64,000 nt of DNA. Origin: JAAELZ01 sp965237485. Lineage in GTDB: Bacteria > Pseudomonadota > Gammaproteobacteria > Arenicellales > Poriferihabitantaceae. Made by a program: the position numbers and the translations under genes. The notes below the pieces were generated by a model. That model saw only the letters and a list, made by a program, of their open reading frames with translations, did no database searches and was not told where the DNA came from. Positions 1 through 7,650 of the stretch are shown piece after piece. Location: assembly GCA_965237485.1 (NCBI GenBank), contig CBDEFQ010000009.1, positions 310,001 through 374,000 on the forward strand. The letters run 5' to 3'. Numbering within the stretch: the stretch's first letter is position 1; every line of letters begins with the position of its first letter.

Positions 1-2
1 AC

Positions 3-167
3 GGCATTTACCACAACTGGAGTGCTAAGCACTGCCAGCGATATGTCGATGAGTTCACGTTTCGACTGAACGAGGGTAATTGTAGTGTAGATACGCTGGA
101 TAGAATGTCAGCACTATGTAAAGGAATGAGCGGGAAGCGACTGACATTCAAGGAGTTGGTGGCATGA
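3..167 (+). CDS. ISXO2-like (IS1595 family) transposase, C-terminal part
   Basis: The open frame from the window edge to the TGA at 165-167 encodes the C-terminal end of an ISXO2-type DDE transposase. The recognisable signature is a GIYHNWSAKHCQRYVDEF-type block followed by FRLNEG, matching the usual Y-H-x-x-S-x-K-H-L-x-R-Y-V-x-E-F end of IS1595-family transposases. Only about 54 residues are in the window; the catalytic part lies upstream. The stop overlaps the start of the following methyltransferase (ATGA, 164-167), so the two were translationally coupled. IS1595-family elements that carry passenger genes are known, and this arrangement suggests the restriction-modification genes are passengers of such an element. 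The family call is from remembered motifs, not a search. Confidence 0.7.
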   Translation, partial: GIYHNWSAKHCQRYVDEFTFRLNEGNCSVDTLDRMSALCKGMSGKRLTFKELVA

Positions 168-959
168 GCGCGGTTCTTGAAAGAGTCCACACATCAACAG
201 TCTTTCGTGGAGACTGTTTGAAGGTAATCTCGAAAAAGATACCCGATGAGTCAGTCGATTTAATAGTTACTTCACCTCCTTATGCTGACCAAAGAAAAGA
301 CAACTACGGAGGGGTAAGTGCTGACAAATATGTAGAATGGTTTTTACCCCGTGCTGAACAGTTGCATAATTGCTTAAGGCCGACAGGTTCTTTTATTCTA
401 AATATATAAGGAAAGAGCGATTAACGGGGAAAGGCACACTTATGTTCTTGAGCTAATACAAGGAATGCGCAGTCAGGGCTGGCTCTGGGTAGAAGAATAT
501 TGCTGGCATAAGAAGAATTCATACCCGGGCAAGTGGCCTAATCGGTTCAGGGACTCATGGGAGCGTTTATTGCATTTCACCAAAAACAAAAACTTTAAAA
601 TGAACCAGGATTCTGTGCGTGTACCTATGGGTGATTGGAAAAAAGCACGGCTGAAAAACTTGTCTGATACAGACAAAACTCGTGATGAGAGTGCCCATGG
701 TAACGGATTTGGTAAGCGTGTTGCGAACTGGGAAGGGCGCGATATGGCATACCCAACGAACGTTTTGCACATGGCTACTCAATGTAACAATTCAGGGCAC
801 CCAGCGACTTTCCCTGAGCAACTACCCAACTGGTTTATCCGGCTATTTACAGATCACGGCGACGTGGTTCTTGACCCATTCGCTGGGTCTGGAACTACGC
901 TAGCCGCAGCACATAAATTACACCGAGCATCATATAGGCATTGACGTATCTAGTGAGTA
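164..959 (+). pseudogene. Site-specific DNA methyltransferase (N4/N6, beta-type order), frameshifted and split by an IS
   Basis: Beta-class DNA methyltransferase: the catalytic motif TSPPY comes first (near residue 38) and the AdoMet motif DPFAGSGTT comes near the end. The gene is broken three ways. An extra base in the AT tract at 401-407 shifts the frame, so the first part stops at 409 and the rest (about 465-944) continues in another frame. A second single-base shift near 925-930 gives an early stop after HRASYRH. Finally a 1374-bp IS is inserted at 960. Joining the flanks at the 5-bp duplication GAGTA restores a C-terminus running from GIDVSSEYC to a TGA at 2373-2375, which overlaps the endonuclease start at 2372. 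It should be inactive. Its original partner is the PmeII-type endonuclease downstream. Confidence 0.85.
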
Positions 960-2333
960 AGTCTATTCCAATACAGGAATGATACCGAGAAGTTGATTGT
1001 CATTTCTGTTCAAAGATGTTTTTAAAGAGTTTGGTTTTTTCCTCATTGAGTTGTTTTGCTGCCTCATTATCAGTCATCTGATAAACGATATCGTCAAGCA
1101 TTGTAAACGAGATGTGAGTTTTAAGATATGACTGTGCATTGGTCAACGATTTGAGTTTTTCATAAGGCGTCATCATGTTTCGATATGGATAGGTTTTGAC
1201 TTGTTTTCCTTTGTTGTTAGTGCTGGTCTGTGGGAAGAAACAAGGTCGGTGATAATTCAAATAAGGGTTAAGAAAGTCGGTGGCAAATTGATTAATCTCA
1301 GGCGCATATTTTTGCGGGATATGCATGAAGCCAAGATGCTTGCGCACGATGGCCCCATTGTTGCACTCAACTAAGGCATGGTCGTTACGGTGTCTAGCCC
1401 TGGATTGGGTCAACTCGATTAATAGCTTATTCAACAATCGCACCACCGATTGGTTAATGTATTCACTGCCATTATCGGCATGAAAGCCTTTAATCACAAA
1501 GGGGAATTGCTCTAGCATTTGAGTGAGAATAGGCATCAAGAATGGCTCTGATATTTTCTGTGTAGAAGACACGACTTCAAACGGGGTGATCTCATCAACG
1601 GCGTTGATATGATAGACCCCTTTAACCTTGTCCTTATCGCCCTGATGCACTGTATCTACACGGCTATAGCCAGGTTGACCTTCTGGCTGTGGCTTACGTC
1701 TTTGGCCGATAGAAGAAGGCTTGGAATGCGTCTTTTCAAAGTGACGGCGATTGTTCTGGTAGGGTTTAGATCGGCGTAGATTGTATAGATGAGAAACCGG
1801 GATAGGTGCCAGGTTGGCATACTCAGTTTGCTCATAGACAACCAAGGCGCGCTCACAGAGTTTCCTAGTGGCATGGCCTGATAACGTACCGTGGAGTTCA
1901 TCCATCTCTGCTAGAAGCTTAATGTCTTGATTGCTATCGCGTCTAGCAAAGCCCCTTGTGGCACGATGTCGCCACTGGATTCTACCGTGCTTGAGATAGC
2001 TGGCAGCCAGGCGTTTCACTTGCACATAAGAGTAACCGCTGATGCGTGTGATATAACGCAGCACAAGACCCTTATCGGCTCGACCCGGTTTGCTGTATTT
2101 GAAACGCATTAAGGTGCGTTTGATGAAATCATAGCGATTGCGTTTACCGTCGATTGCCAGATCGATTTCATCAGTGCCTTGTAGCAACAAGCGTGCCTTA
2201 TCAAGGGTATCTATATGGTGGTCATTCATAATGGTATTCATTCACCATCATGAACAGAAATTAGATTAGTTCGGTATCATTTCCGATTAGAATCAGTCCC
2301 TTCTCTCAGTATCATTTCATGTTGGACAAGACT
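960..2333 (-). mobile_element. Complete 1374-bp IS (rve-type DDE, family unassigned), 5-bp TSD GAGTA
   Basis: The element begins AGTCTATTCC and ends GGACAAGACT, with imperfect terminal inverted repeats of about 24 bp (GTCT, TCCAA and GAATGATAC-like blocks shared by both ends). It is flanked by direct repeats GAGTA at 955-959 and 2334-2338. A second copy at 56220-59225 has identical ends and its own 5-bp duplication CCTAC, which fixes the boundaries. A third, truncated end lies at 61890-62058. One transposase gene fills the element. The insertion splits the restriction-modification methyltransferase. Confidence 0.9.
1000..2241 (-). CDS. Transposase with integrase core (rve-type DDE)
   Basis: 413-residue transposase of the 960-2333 element. 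An N-terminal helix-turn-helix region (roughly residues 40-110) is followed by an integrase-type catalytic core. The acidic residues appear as D in YSRVDTVHQGD (near residue 196), D in GFHADNGSEY (near 255) and E in ALVECNNGAIVRKH (near 292). It shares the DNGSEY and E-x-x-N-G-x-x-R-K features with IS3/IS481-like enzymes but I cannot assign a family. The copy at 57959-59185 is almost identical but lost its native first codons. This copy is the intact reference in the window. Confidence 0.85.
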   Translation of the reverse strand: MNTIMNDHHIDTLDKARLLLQGTDEIDLAIDGKRNRYDFIKRTLMRFKYSKPGRADKGLVLRYITRISGYSYVQVKRLAASYLKHGRIQWRHRATRGFARRDSNQDIKLLAEMDELHGTLSGHATRKLCERALVVYEQTEYANLAPIPVSHLYNLRRSKPYQNNRRHFEKTHSKPSSIGQRRKPQPEGQPGYSRVDTVHQGDKDKVKGVYHINAVDEITPFEVVSSTQKISEPFLMPILTQMLEQFPFVIKGFHADNGSEYINQSVVRLLNKLLIELTQSRARHRNDHALVECNNGAIVRKHLGFMHIPQKYAPEINQFATDFLNPYLNYHRPCFFPQTSTNNKGKQVKTYPYRNMMTPYEKLKSLTNAQSYLKTHISFTMLDDIVYQMTDNEAAKQLNEEKTKLFKNIFEQK

Positions 2334-2371
2334 GAGTATTGTGCTTTGATGCGACAAAGGGTAAGATCGTT

Positions 2372-3106
2372 TTGATTTACCCTGAATGGTGGGAAAAAGC
2401 AGAAAACAGACTGAATGCGAATGTCGCAGACTTCGCAGTCAGGATTAAAAGTAAGCTGGAAACGCTAAAGCCAGAGGAACTTATAAGGAGAAAGAATCCT
2501 TACCTTTTCTGTTTAAGGGCCACCAACAAAACTGATGGTTTTGCGGCCTCGGTCTTAGATGCCTTTCTGTCTTCCAGTGAAGAAACTATGTTTGGCACGT
2601 TGGCGGAACAATGCGCAGTTGTTATATGCCAGTCTGCGAAAAATGGGATGAAATCCACAGCAGAAGGTATAGATATAGAATATGTTGAAAATGAAACCAG
2701 AACAATAATACAAGTAAAATCGGGAAAGAATTGGGGAAACTCTTCACAAAGGAAAAACTGTCTGACTACTTCAATAAAGCCACTCGTAATCTTGCAGCAG
2801 GGAAATAACGTGCATGTAAGATGCATTGAGGGCGTATGTTATGGCCCTGCGAGTAACCGGAGTAGAGGCAGCTACTACACTTACATAGGATCGGACTTCT
2901 GGGAGGAAGTAAGCGGTTGGGAAGATACTCACATTGCTTTGCTGAGTATATTCGTTGCGCACGCTCAAAACGGATTAATGGAATCAAAAACATTAGCAAA
3001 AGGCGCGGTTACTCAATTCCTTATTGAATCGGGAATATCCCAACAAGGAGAGATTGACTGGGTTAATTGGGTTAACTATGTTGATAAAAAACGGAGTAAA
3101 AAATGA
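2372..3106 (+). CDS. PmeII-family type II restriction endonuclease
   Basis: About 244 residues. The sequence contains RKNPYLFCLRA, SSSEETMFG, EGIDIEY and IIQVKSGKNWGNSSQ, a layout typical of PmeII-type endonucleases. The D of GIDIEY and the V-K of QVKSG fit a PD-(D/E)xK nuclease site. I choose the TTG at 2372 as the start because it overlaps the TGA of the reconstructed methyltransferase, and the following residues IYPEWWEKAENRLN look like a true N-terminus. A TTG at 2339 in the same frame lies inside the methyltransferase coding sequence. The frame is open throughout although the cognate methyltransferase is destroyed. Active cleavage without protection would be toxic, so the gene is presumably silent or its sites are protected by other means. 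The stop overlaps the next small gene. Confidence 0.7.
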   Translation: MIYPEWWEKAENRLNANVADFAVRIKSKLETLKPEELIRRKNPYLFCLRATNKTDGFAASVLDAFLSSSEETMFGTLAEQCAVVICQSAKNGMKSTAEGIDIEYVENETRTIIQVKSGKNWGNSSQRKNCLTTSIKPLVILQQGNNVHVRCIEGVCYGPASNRSRGSYYTYIGSDFWEEVSGWEDTHIALLSIFVAHAQNGLMESKTLAKGAVTQFLIESGISQQGEIDWVNWVNYVDKKRSKK

Positions 3107-3261
3107 ATAAAGTGGTGAAATACGACAACCTAACAGAAAATGATTTTAAGATAGCAGCAAAAGAAGTTTTGGGAGCGAAACGCCCTTCACAGACAATCTA
3201 TGAGAATCGCAAACCAACAAAAGAGGAATTAAACAGACGATGGAAGCTGGAAAGGAAGTAA
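3103..3261 (+). CDS. 52-residue hypothetical protein in the restriction-modification cassette
   Basis: ATG at 3103 overlaps the endonuclease stop (ATGA), which argues for translational coupling and a genuine small gene. The 52-residue product is charged: it begins MNKVVKYDNLTENDF, has the central block GAKRPSQTIYENRKPTKEE and ends RRWKLERK. It has no membrane segment and no motif I can name. Its place as third gene after methyltransferase and endonuclease suggests an accessory role in that cassette, but no function can be assigned from sequence. Confidence 0.55.
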   Translation: MNKVVKYDNLTENDFKIAAKEVLGAKRPSQTIYENRKPTKEELNRRWKLERK

Positions 3262-3485
3262 TTTTGCATACTGAAGTATATAATTCCCAAAAATTAACTG
3301 TAGTTTTCTGTTTATTGTTGTTCATAAACCAAAGCTCCTGGGCACGTGAAATAACAGTTAAATATCGCGATTCGCCTGTTGATGTTTCAAGCGGGTTTAT
3401 TGAATATGCTTTAATAGATTCTTCATTTGTTAATGAGCTGTTTTATTGCAAAAGGGGTCAGACCCCTTTAAAGTTTTGGTCATAG
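3240..3485 (+). pseudogene. Truncated KTSC-like exported protein
   Basis: The frame encodes a signal-peptide-like hydrophobic stretch (LTVVFCLLLFINQSSWA) followed by ITVKYRDSPVDV and DSSFVNELFYC. This matches the beginning of small exported KTSC-domain proteins (VKYR-x-PVD ... SSFV ... CYD). Similarity stops exactly where the GGGGTCAGACCCC palindrome begins (about 3450), after which the frame reads through repeat sequence to a stop. The C-terminal half of the domain is missing. The real start is unclear because the listed ATG lies inside the preceding gene in another frame. Confidence 0.4.
3450..3473. repeat. REP-like palindrome (AAAGGGGTC-A-GACCCCTTT)
   Basis: Perfect 9+1+9 palindrome with flanking AAAG. 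The same 24-bp string recurs at 62063-62086, where it sits 35 bp upstream of the start of a REP-associated tyrosine transposase (RAYT) gene fragment. GGGGTCAGACCCC-type palindromes are typical of RAYT-mobilised repeats. Here it ends the reading frame of the KTSC-like gene. Confidence 0.7.
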
Positions 3486-3661
3486 TAAGTTAAGCAAAGC
3501 CCTTAAAGCATCAAATAATCACTTGCGACGTACATGAGGGTGTAATCGCTGTTTAGATTGATCCTAAAAGTGGGTCTAGGATTTGCTGGAACAAGCCAAT
3601 GCACCATCAGAGGCGGTTATTCCTCCATGAAACGCGTTTTTTTAAAGCCTGACCCAGCTCA

Positions 3662-4354
3662 TTAGTGGCATTTGCGGGCCGGCCGCACGATGAATAAATG
3701 ATACAAACCTAAAGAGACAAACCACATCACCCAGCCAGAGAATAATACATCACTGAAAAAGTGGCCACCCTGCGCTATTCTGCCGAGGCCAATAAGCGAA
3801 CCTAATAAAATAGATGCAGCCAACCATTTTAGGTTTCTTGCCAGTAACGCGAAGGTAAAAAAGAAGAAGCCAACCAAAGCATGGCCACTGACGAATGAGC
3901 GACAATTGTTACACTCAAATTTAGGTGAAAATGGTGGCTCATACGTTTTTTTACCGCCAAAATAAGTGGTATCGACGGGGCGAGGCCGCTCCCAATTATC
4001 TTTAAGACCCACGTTAATGATTAATCCAGGCCCTAAAAGGCATACACTGAATAAGAATATCAGCTTTCTGCGCCATTTCTTAAGACGCTCGTTTTTCACA
4101 ATGAATGTGGTGGTCAACAAAAAGGGCAGCCCAATAATAAAAAATACACCAATAGCATGTGTGAATTCGTATATAAAAAGCACACCTGCATGGCCTTCGC
4201 CAATGAATTCATTATGTGCTGTATCATAAAAATAGCTGCTGATGGATAAGTCTAGGCGCGGAAAAAGAATAAATAAGAAAACGCATACAAAAAATAGTAT
4301 CACACCCATGATCATAGGAGTTGCGTTAGGTAACATTGGTCTATCGTTATTCAT
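3662..4354 (-). CDS. PAP2-family membrane phosphatase
   Basis: Type 2 phosphatidic-acid phosphatase with the three family motifs: K-x5-RP in KDNWERPRP, SFVSGHA and GRIAQGGHFFSDV (Arg, His and Asp of the third motif). Several hydrophobic segments indicate an integral inner-membrane protein with a periplasmic active site. I choose the ATG at 4354 (MNNDRPML) because AGGAAA precedes it at good spacing. A longer frame begins at 4423 but adds no plausible coding. Divergent from an EptA-like transferase, so removal of a lipid phosphate (lipid A or an undecaprenyl or phosphatidyl phosphate) is a reasonable role. The exact substrate cannot be told. Confidence 0.85.
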   Translation of the reverse strand: MNNDRPMLPNATPMIMGVILFFVCVFLFILFPRLDLSISSYFYDTAHNEFIGEGHAGVLFIYEFTHAIGVFFIIGLPFLLTTTFIVKNERLKKWRRKLIFLFSVCLLGPGLIINVGLKDNWERPRPVDTTYFGGKKTYEPPFSPKFECNNCRSFVSGHALVGFFFFTFALLARNLKWLAASILLGSLIGLGRIAQGGHFFSDVLFSGWVMWFVSLGLYHLFIVRPARKCH

Positions 4355-4876
4355 AGTCTTTTCCTGCGTTGTCGCACATAATTTGATGGACGGTTCAGGT
4401 GTTCCCTCTGCAAGAGGGAACACCTCAAGTTTAAGATCTTACTGACCTATCGACGTTCTAGTGAAGCTCACGAGCATAGCATGGCTTGCCCATCTTAAGA
4501 TTGGCTTAAGAAATTAATATTGTTGCTGCATCAGGGTTGATGAGAAGGAGAGGTGAAGTGGACCCCATGATTAGGGCAGGTAGAAGGTTAAAACAAGGAG
4601 CTATTTCTGTTTTATAATTGTTCAAAACGAGGAACAGAAAATGAGTAGAAAACGTAGAAATCATTCACCCAAATTCAAAGCCAAAGTAGCTCTTAAAATT
4701 GGGGCCCACTTCTAGGGACCTTGCTGGCCACACAAGGTGAACTTAATAATCAATAGTTAAGTAGATCTTAAGATTCATCCATCATATTAGGGTCATCCTG
4801 ACTGAATTATATTATATTGCATCGCGTCTGCACGCGACGTGAATACCGCCCTTTGAATTAAAAAGCGTTTTTAATA
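4355..4876. other. Intergenic region between PAP2 phosphatase and EptA-like gene
   Basis: This 522-bp divergent spacer must hold both promoters. Its centre (4555-4713) is a miniature IS3-derived element, described separately. The AT-rich stretch 4790-4860 next to the eptA-like start is the likely promoter zone. I see no further gene. Confidence 0.5.
4555..4713 (+). mobile_element. MITE-like deletion derivative of an IS3-family element
   Basis: About 159 bp bounded by inverted repeats TGAAGTGGACCCC (4554-4566) and GGGGCCCACTTCT (4701-4713). Inside, an ATG at 4641 preceded by GAGGAACAG encodes MSRKRRNHSPKFKAKVAL, the typical N-terminus of an IS3-family OrfA. It then runs into the right inverted repeat and stops at 4715. 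Nearly all of orfA and all of orfB are missing, leaving both ends, which could in principle be moved by a full-length relative elsewhere. Confidence 0.75.
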
Positions 4877-6409
4877 ATGAATAAAACCAAGATTGAGCTA
4901 TCGCATATCCAGTTTAGCTTGCTGTTCACTGCCTTGCTTTATACCGTTTGCAACTGGATCAACTTTGACCGCATCGCTAAATGGTTCTTGTTAGGTGATA
5001 CAATTGATTACGCCGCACTGTTCGCTTATCTTGTTTTTGGCTGGTGCTTTCTCCTTGCCTTTTTTGTGCTGCTCGCCTATCGCTGGACAATTAAACCCTT
5101 AGCACTGCTGTTCATCGTGTTAAGTGCCACTGCGACCTATTTTATTGCAAAGTACAACGTAGCCGTTGATCGCACCATGGTAATCAATTCATTGCACACC
5201 GATGCCACCGAGGTAGGTTCCTTGTTGTCGGTGCAGATGGTGCCGTATGCCCTGTTTTTGATTGTCCTTCCTTCTTCGATGGTACTAAGTGTTAAAATTC
5301 GATTTCAACGGACCAGCAAATATCTGGCTTCATCCTTATGTGTGTTCATACTCGCACTGGCTGTAGGCGCAGGGCTGATTTATTTAGAATACCCCAGCAT
5401 CCATCGCGCAGGCAATGTGTCTAATAAAGCGATCATTAATTCCTTGGTGCCCGTTAATCTCATTCGCAGCATTGCCAGCGCATCGTATCGGTCACTGGCA
5501 CCTTATTGGCAGCGGACGGCTCTGCCTACTGAAATCACAGGCCAAATTACGCAGCAACAAGACTTGGTGGTGGTGCTTGCGATTGGTGAATCGGCTCGGC
5601 AAAAGAACTTTAGCTTGTACGGCTACACGAAAAACAACACCAATCCTATCTTGTCCAAAGACAAGTCTTTGCATGCACTCAACGGCCGAGCAAAAATCGG
5701 CTCCACCCTGCTCGCGTTGCCCGAGATACTAGAAAAAGGCGGCATTAAGCTGCCTGCCATCACTCATGCTCTCGGTATTGAAACCGCCTGCTATGTCAAT
5801 TTTAAGCTCTACGACAACTGCAATGCCGTTGGCGAAGTGGCGGTTCGCGATTGCGGACATAACGGCAGGTGCTACGATGAAGATGTTATTCCCTTGCTGG
5901 AAGAAAATCTTAACTCATACAAGAACGGACAACGGTTGGTGGTGCTGCATTTGGGCGGTGGCAGTCACGGACCAATCTATAAAGACCGTCACCCGCCCGA
6001 GTTTCAAGTATTCAACCCGCAGTGTTTGGATGCCGATGTGGTGAATCAATGCAGCATCGAGCAATTATATAATTCATACGATAACACCATCGTCTATACC
6101 GACTACGTGCTGGGTAAAGCCATTGATAAATTGGAACAATCTGGCGTGCCGTATGTATTTATTTATCTTTCCGACCATGGTGAGTCGCTAATGGAAGATG
6201 GTCTCATTTTTCATGGCATGCCACCTGGCATTCCCTTGCCTTCCGAACAAGCCGACATTCCTTTGTTAGTTAAATCCTCACTGCCGATCGACCTTGCTCA
6301 GCGTGATGTATACCTACAAAATGATGTGTTCGACACCGTACTCGACTTGCTCGCCATAGAAACCGAACCACTTAATAAAGAACGGGTATTTGTTCAGGTG
6401 AAGGATTAG
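4877..6409 (+). CDS. eptA: EptA/MCR-like phosphoethanolamine transferase
   Basis: 510 residues: an N-terminal part with about five membrane helices (residues 1-185) and a periplasmic sulfatase-fold domain. Family landmarks are AIGESARQKNFSLYGY, NNTNP, VLHLGGGSHGP followed by YKDRHPPEF, and SDHGESLMEDGLIFHGMP, which supplies metal-binding D, H and H residues. Several Cys in the periplasmic domain (ACYVN, NCNAV, RDCGHNGRCYDE, PQCLD, QCSIE) match the disulfide-rich pattern of EptA. The usual SCGTAT block around the nucleophilic Thr is replaced by KIGSTLLALP, so the Thr in GST is my best candidate. The enzyme would transfer phosphoethanolamine to lipid A, lowering surface charge. Chromosomal EptA relatives are common. 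Confidence 0.85.
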   Translation: MNKTKIELSHIQFSLLFTALLYTVCNWINFDRIAKWFLLGDTIDYAALFAYLVFGWCFLLAFFVLLAYRWTIKPLALLFIVLSATATYFIAKYNVAVDRTMVINSLHTDATEVGSLLSVQMVPYALFLIVLPSSMVLSVKIRFQRTSKYLASSLCVFILALAVGAGLIYLEYPSIHRAGNVSNKAIINSLVPVNLIRSIASASYRSLAPYWQRTALPTEITGQITQQQDLVVVLAIGESARQKNFSLYGYTKNNTNPILSKDKSLHALNGRAKIGSTLLALPEILEKGGIKLPAITHALGIETACYVNFKLYDNCNAVGEVAVRDCGHNGRCYDEDVIPLLEENLNSYKNGQRLVVLHLGGGSHGPIYKDRHPPEFQVFNPQCLDADVVNQCSIEQLYNSYDNTIVYTDYVLGKAIDKLEQSGVPYVFIYLSDHGESLMEDGLIFHGMPPGIPLPSEQADIPLLVKSSLPIDLAQRDVYLQNDVFDTVLDLLAIETEPLNKERVFVQVKD

Positions 6410-6412
6410 CAC

Positions 6413-6431
6413 ATGAAGAATGAGAAAATAA
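6413..6431 (+). pseudogene. First codons of a gene cut off by an IS insertion
   Basis: Three bases after the eptA-like stop there is an ATG with an AAGGA ribosome site, encoding MKNEKI before the IS starts at 6432. Spacing and ribosome site suggest a downstream operon member was interrupted. The sequence on the far side of the IS (9228 onward) does not show an obvious continuation, so the rest may have been deleted. Identity cannot be told. Confidence 0.3.
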
Positions 6432-6462
6432 GATTACGCAACATTGGGTATGGACTTTTTGT

Positions 6463-7581
6463 CTAGCAAGTTGACTCATTGTCGTTCCACACGATATATC
6501 GATGATTAGCATTAGCCCATTCGTCGTCAATTTCAATCAGAATGGCACTGACTAATCGTAACCAAGCCTCTCGGTTAGGAAAGACTCTGACCAAGCGGGT
6601 TCGCCGCTTAAGTTCTTGTTGAACCGTCCGTTCAATGCGGTTGGAGCTTCGCATTTTCTTTTGGTGTCTATCTGGCAAGGCAAACACATTTAACCCTTCA
6701 GGCACATTGTTTTCTAGCCACTGCGCCCAGTGAGCATGCTTTTCCTGGTACTGGCTCACAAGGACTTTTAGATTAACCTGAGCAGCTGCCATATTGGGTG
6801 CATTCCAAACACTACGCAGCTCACCACCAATGCGCTGCTTGATCTTGTGATTGGGGGCATGATGCATTGCATTCTGCGCCAGATGAAACTGGCAACGCTG
6901 CCAAGGTATACCTGGGAACACTGCCTTTCTAGCGGCTTTTAAGCCACGGTGATCATCACTGACAATAAACTCAATACCATGTATGCCCCGGTCAACCAAG
7001 CCTTTGAGGAACGCTCGCCAGTTAACCTCGGCTTCATTAAGCGCCATTGCCGTTCCTAATACGCAACGCCGTCCACAAGGCAATACACCCACCGCACTCA
7101 ACACCGCCATATCAATCACTTGGTGGCCCTCACGCACCTTTTCATAACGCGCATCAAGGATTAGGTAAGAGACTTTACCCAACGGACGATCACGCCAGAC
7201 TTTTAACGCCTCATCCATGCTCTGGTTAGCCCGTGAGACCGGTGTAGAGGAGATGCTTTCAATACCCATGCTCTGCATGACTTTTTCGACTCGGCGCGTG
7301 CTAACGCCCGTCACGTACATTTCAGCAACGGTCAGCATCATCGCACGTTGGCTGCGTAAGCCGCGTTCTAGCGATTGAGGGTAAAAAGGTTCATCAACGT
7401 GTTTAGCGGTCTTTGGGATACGCAGATTGAGCGTACCGGCTTGCGTATCGATACGCTTATCCTGGTAGCCATTGGCAAACCCTGGCCGGTCTTGACTATG
7501 CTCATAGTGTGATGCGCCTGGAAACGGCTCTCTTTCAATCTTCATCGCCTCATTGAGCAGTGCGGTGAGCACGGGGCGCAT
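6463..7581 (-). CDS. IS256-type (mutator) transposase
   Basis: 372 residues from the ATG at 7581. DDE residues are D in YLILDARYEKVR, D in FIVSDDHRGLK and E in SSNRIERT. MYVTGVSTRRVEKV and WQRCQFHLAQN are typical of Transposase_mut proteins. About 23 further N-terminal codons (MTQSNNNVFDVVVEH...) lie upstream in another frame, out of register at an ACACACA run. The same mismatch is present in all three copies, so translation may start at the internal ATG or need frameshifting. This is the only copy with an otherwise complete frame. Confidence 0.85.
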   Translation of the reverse strand: MRPVLTALLNEAMKIEREPFPGASHYEHSQDRPGFANGYQDKRIDTQAGTLNLRIPKTAKHVDEPFYPQSLERGLRSQRAMMLTVAEMYVTGVSTRRVEKVMQSMGIESISSTPVSRANQSMDEALKVWRDRPLGKVSYLILDARYEKVREGHQVIDMAVLSAVGVLPCGRRCVLGTAMALNEAEVNWRAFLKGLVDRGIHGIEFIVSDDHRGLKAARKAVFPGIPWQRCQFHLAQNAMHHAPNHKIKQRIGGELRSVWNAPNMAAAQVNLKVLVSQYQEKHAHWAQWLENNVPEGLNVFALPDRHQKKMRSSNRIERTVQQELKRRTRLVRVFPNREAWLRLVSAILIEIDDEWANANHRYIVWNDNESTC

Positions 7582-7650
7582 GGCATCGGGGCCTTCTGAG
7601 ATGTGTGTTCCACTACTACGTCAAATACGTTATTGTTTGATTGGGTCATT

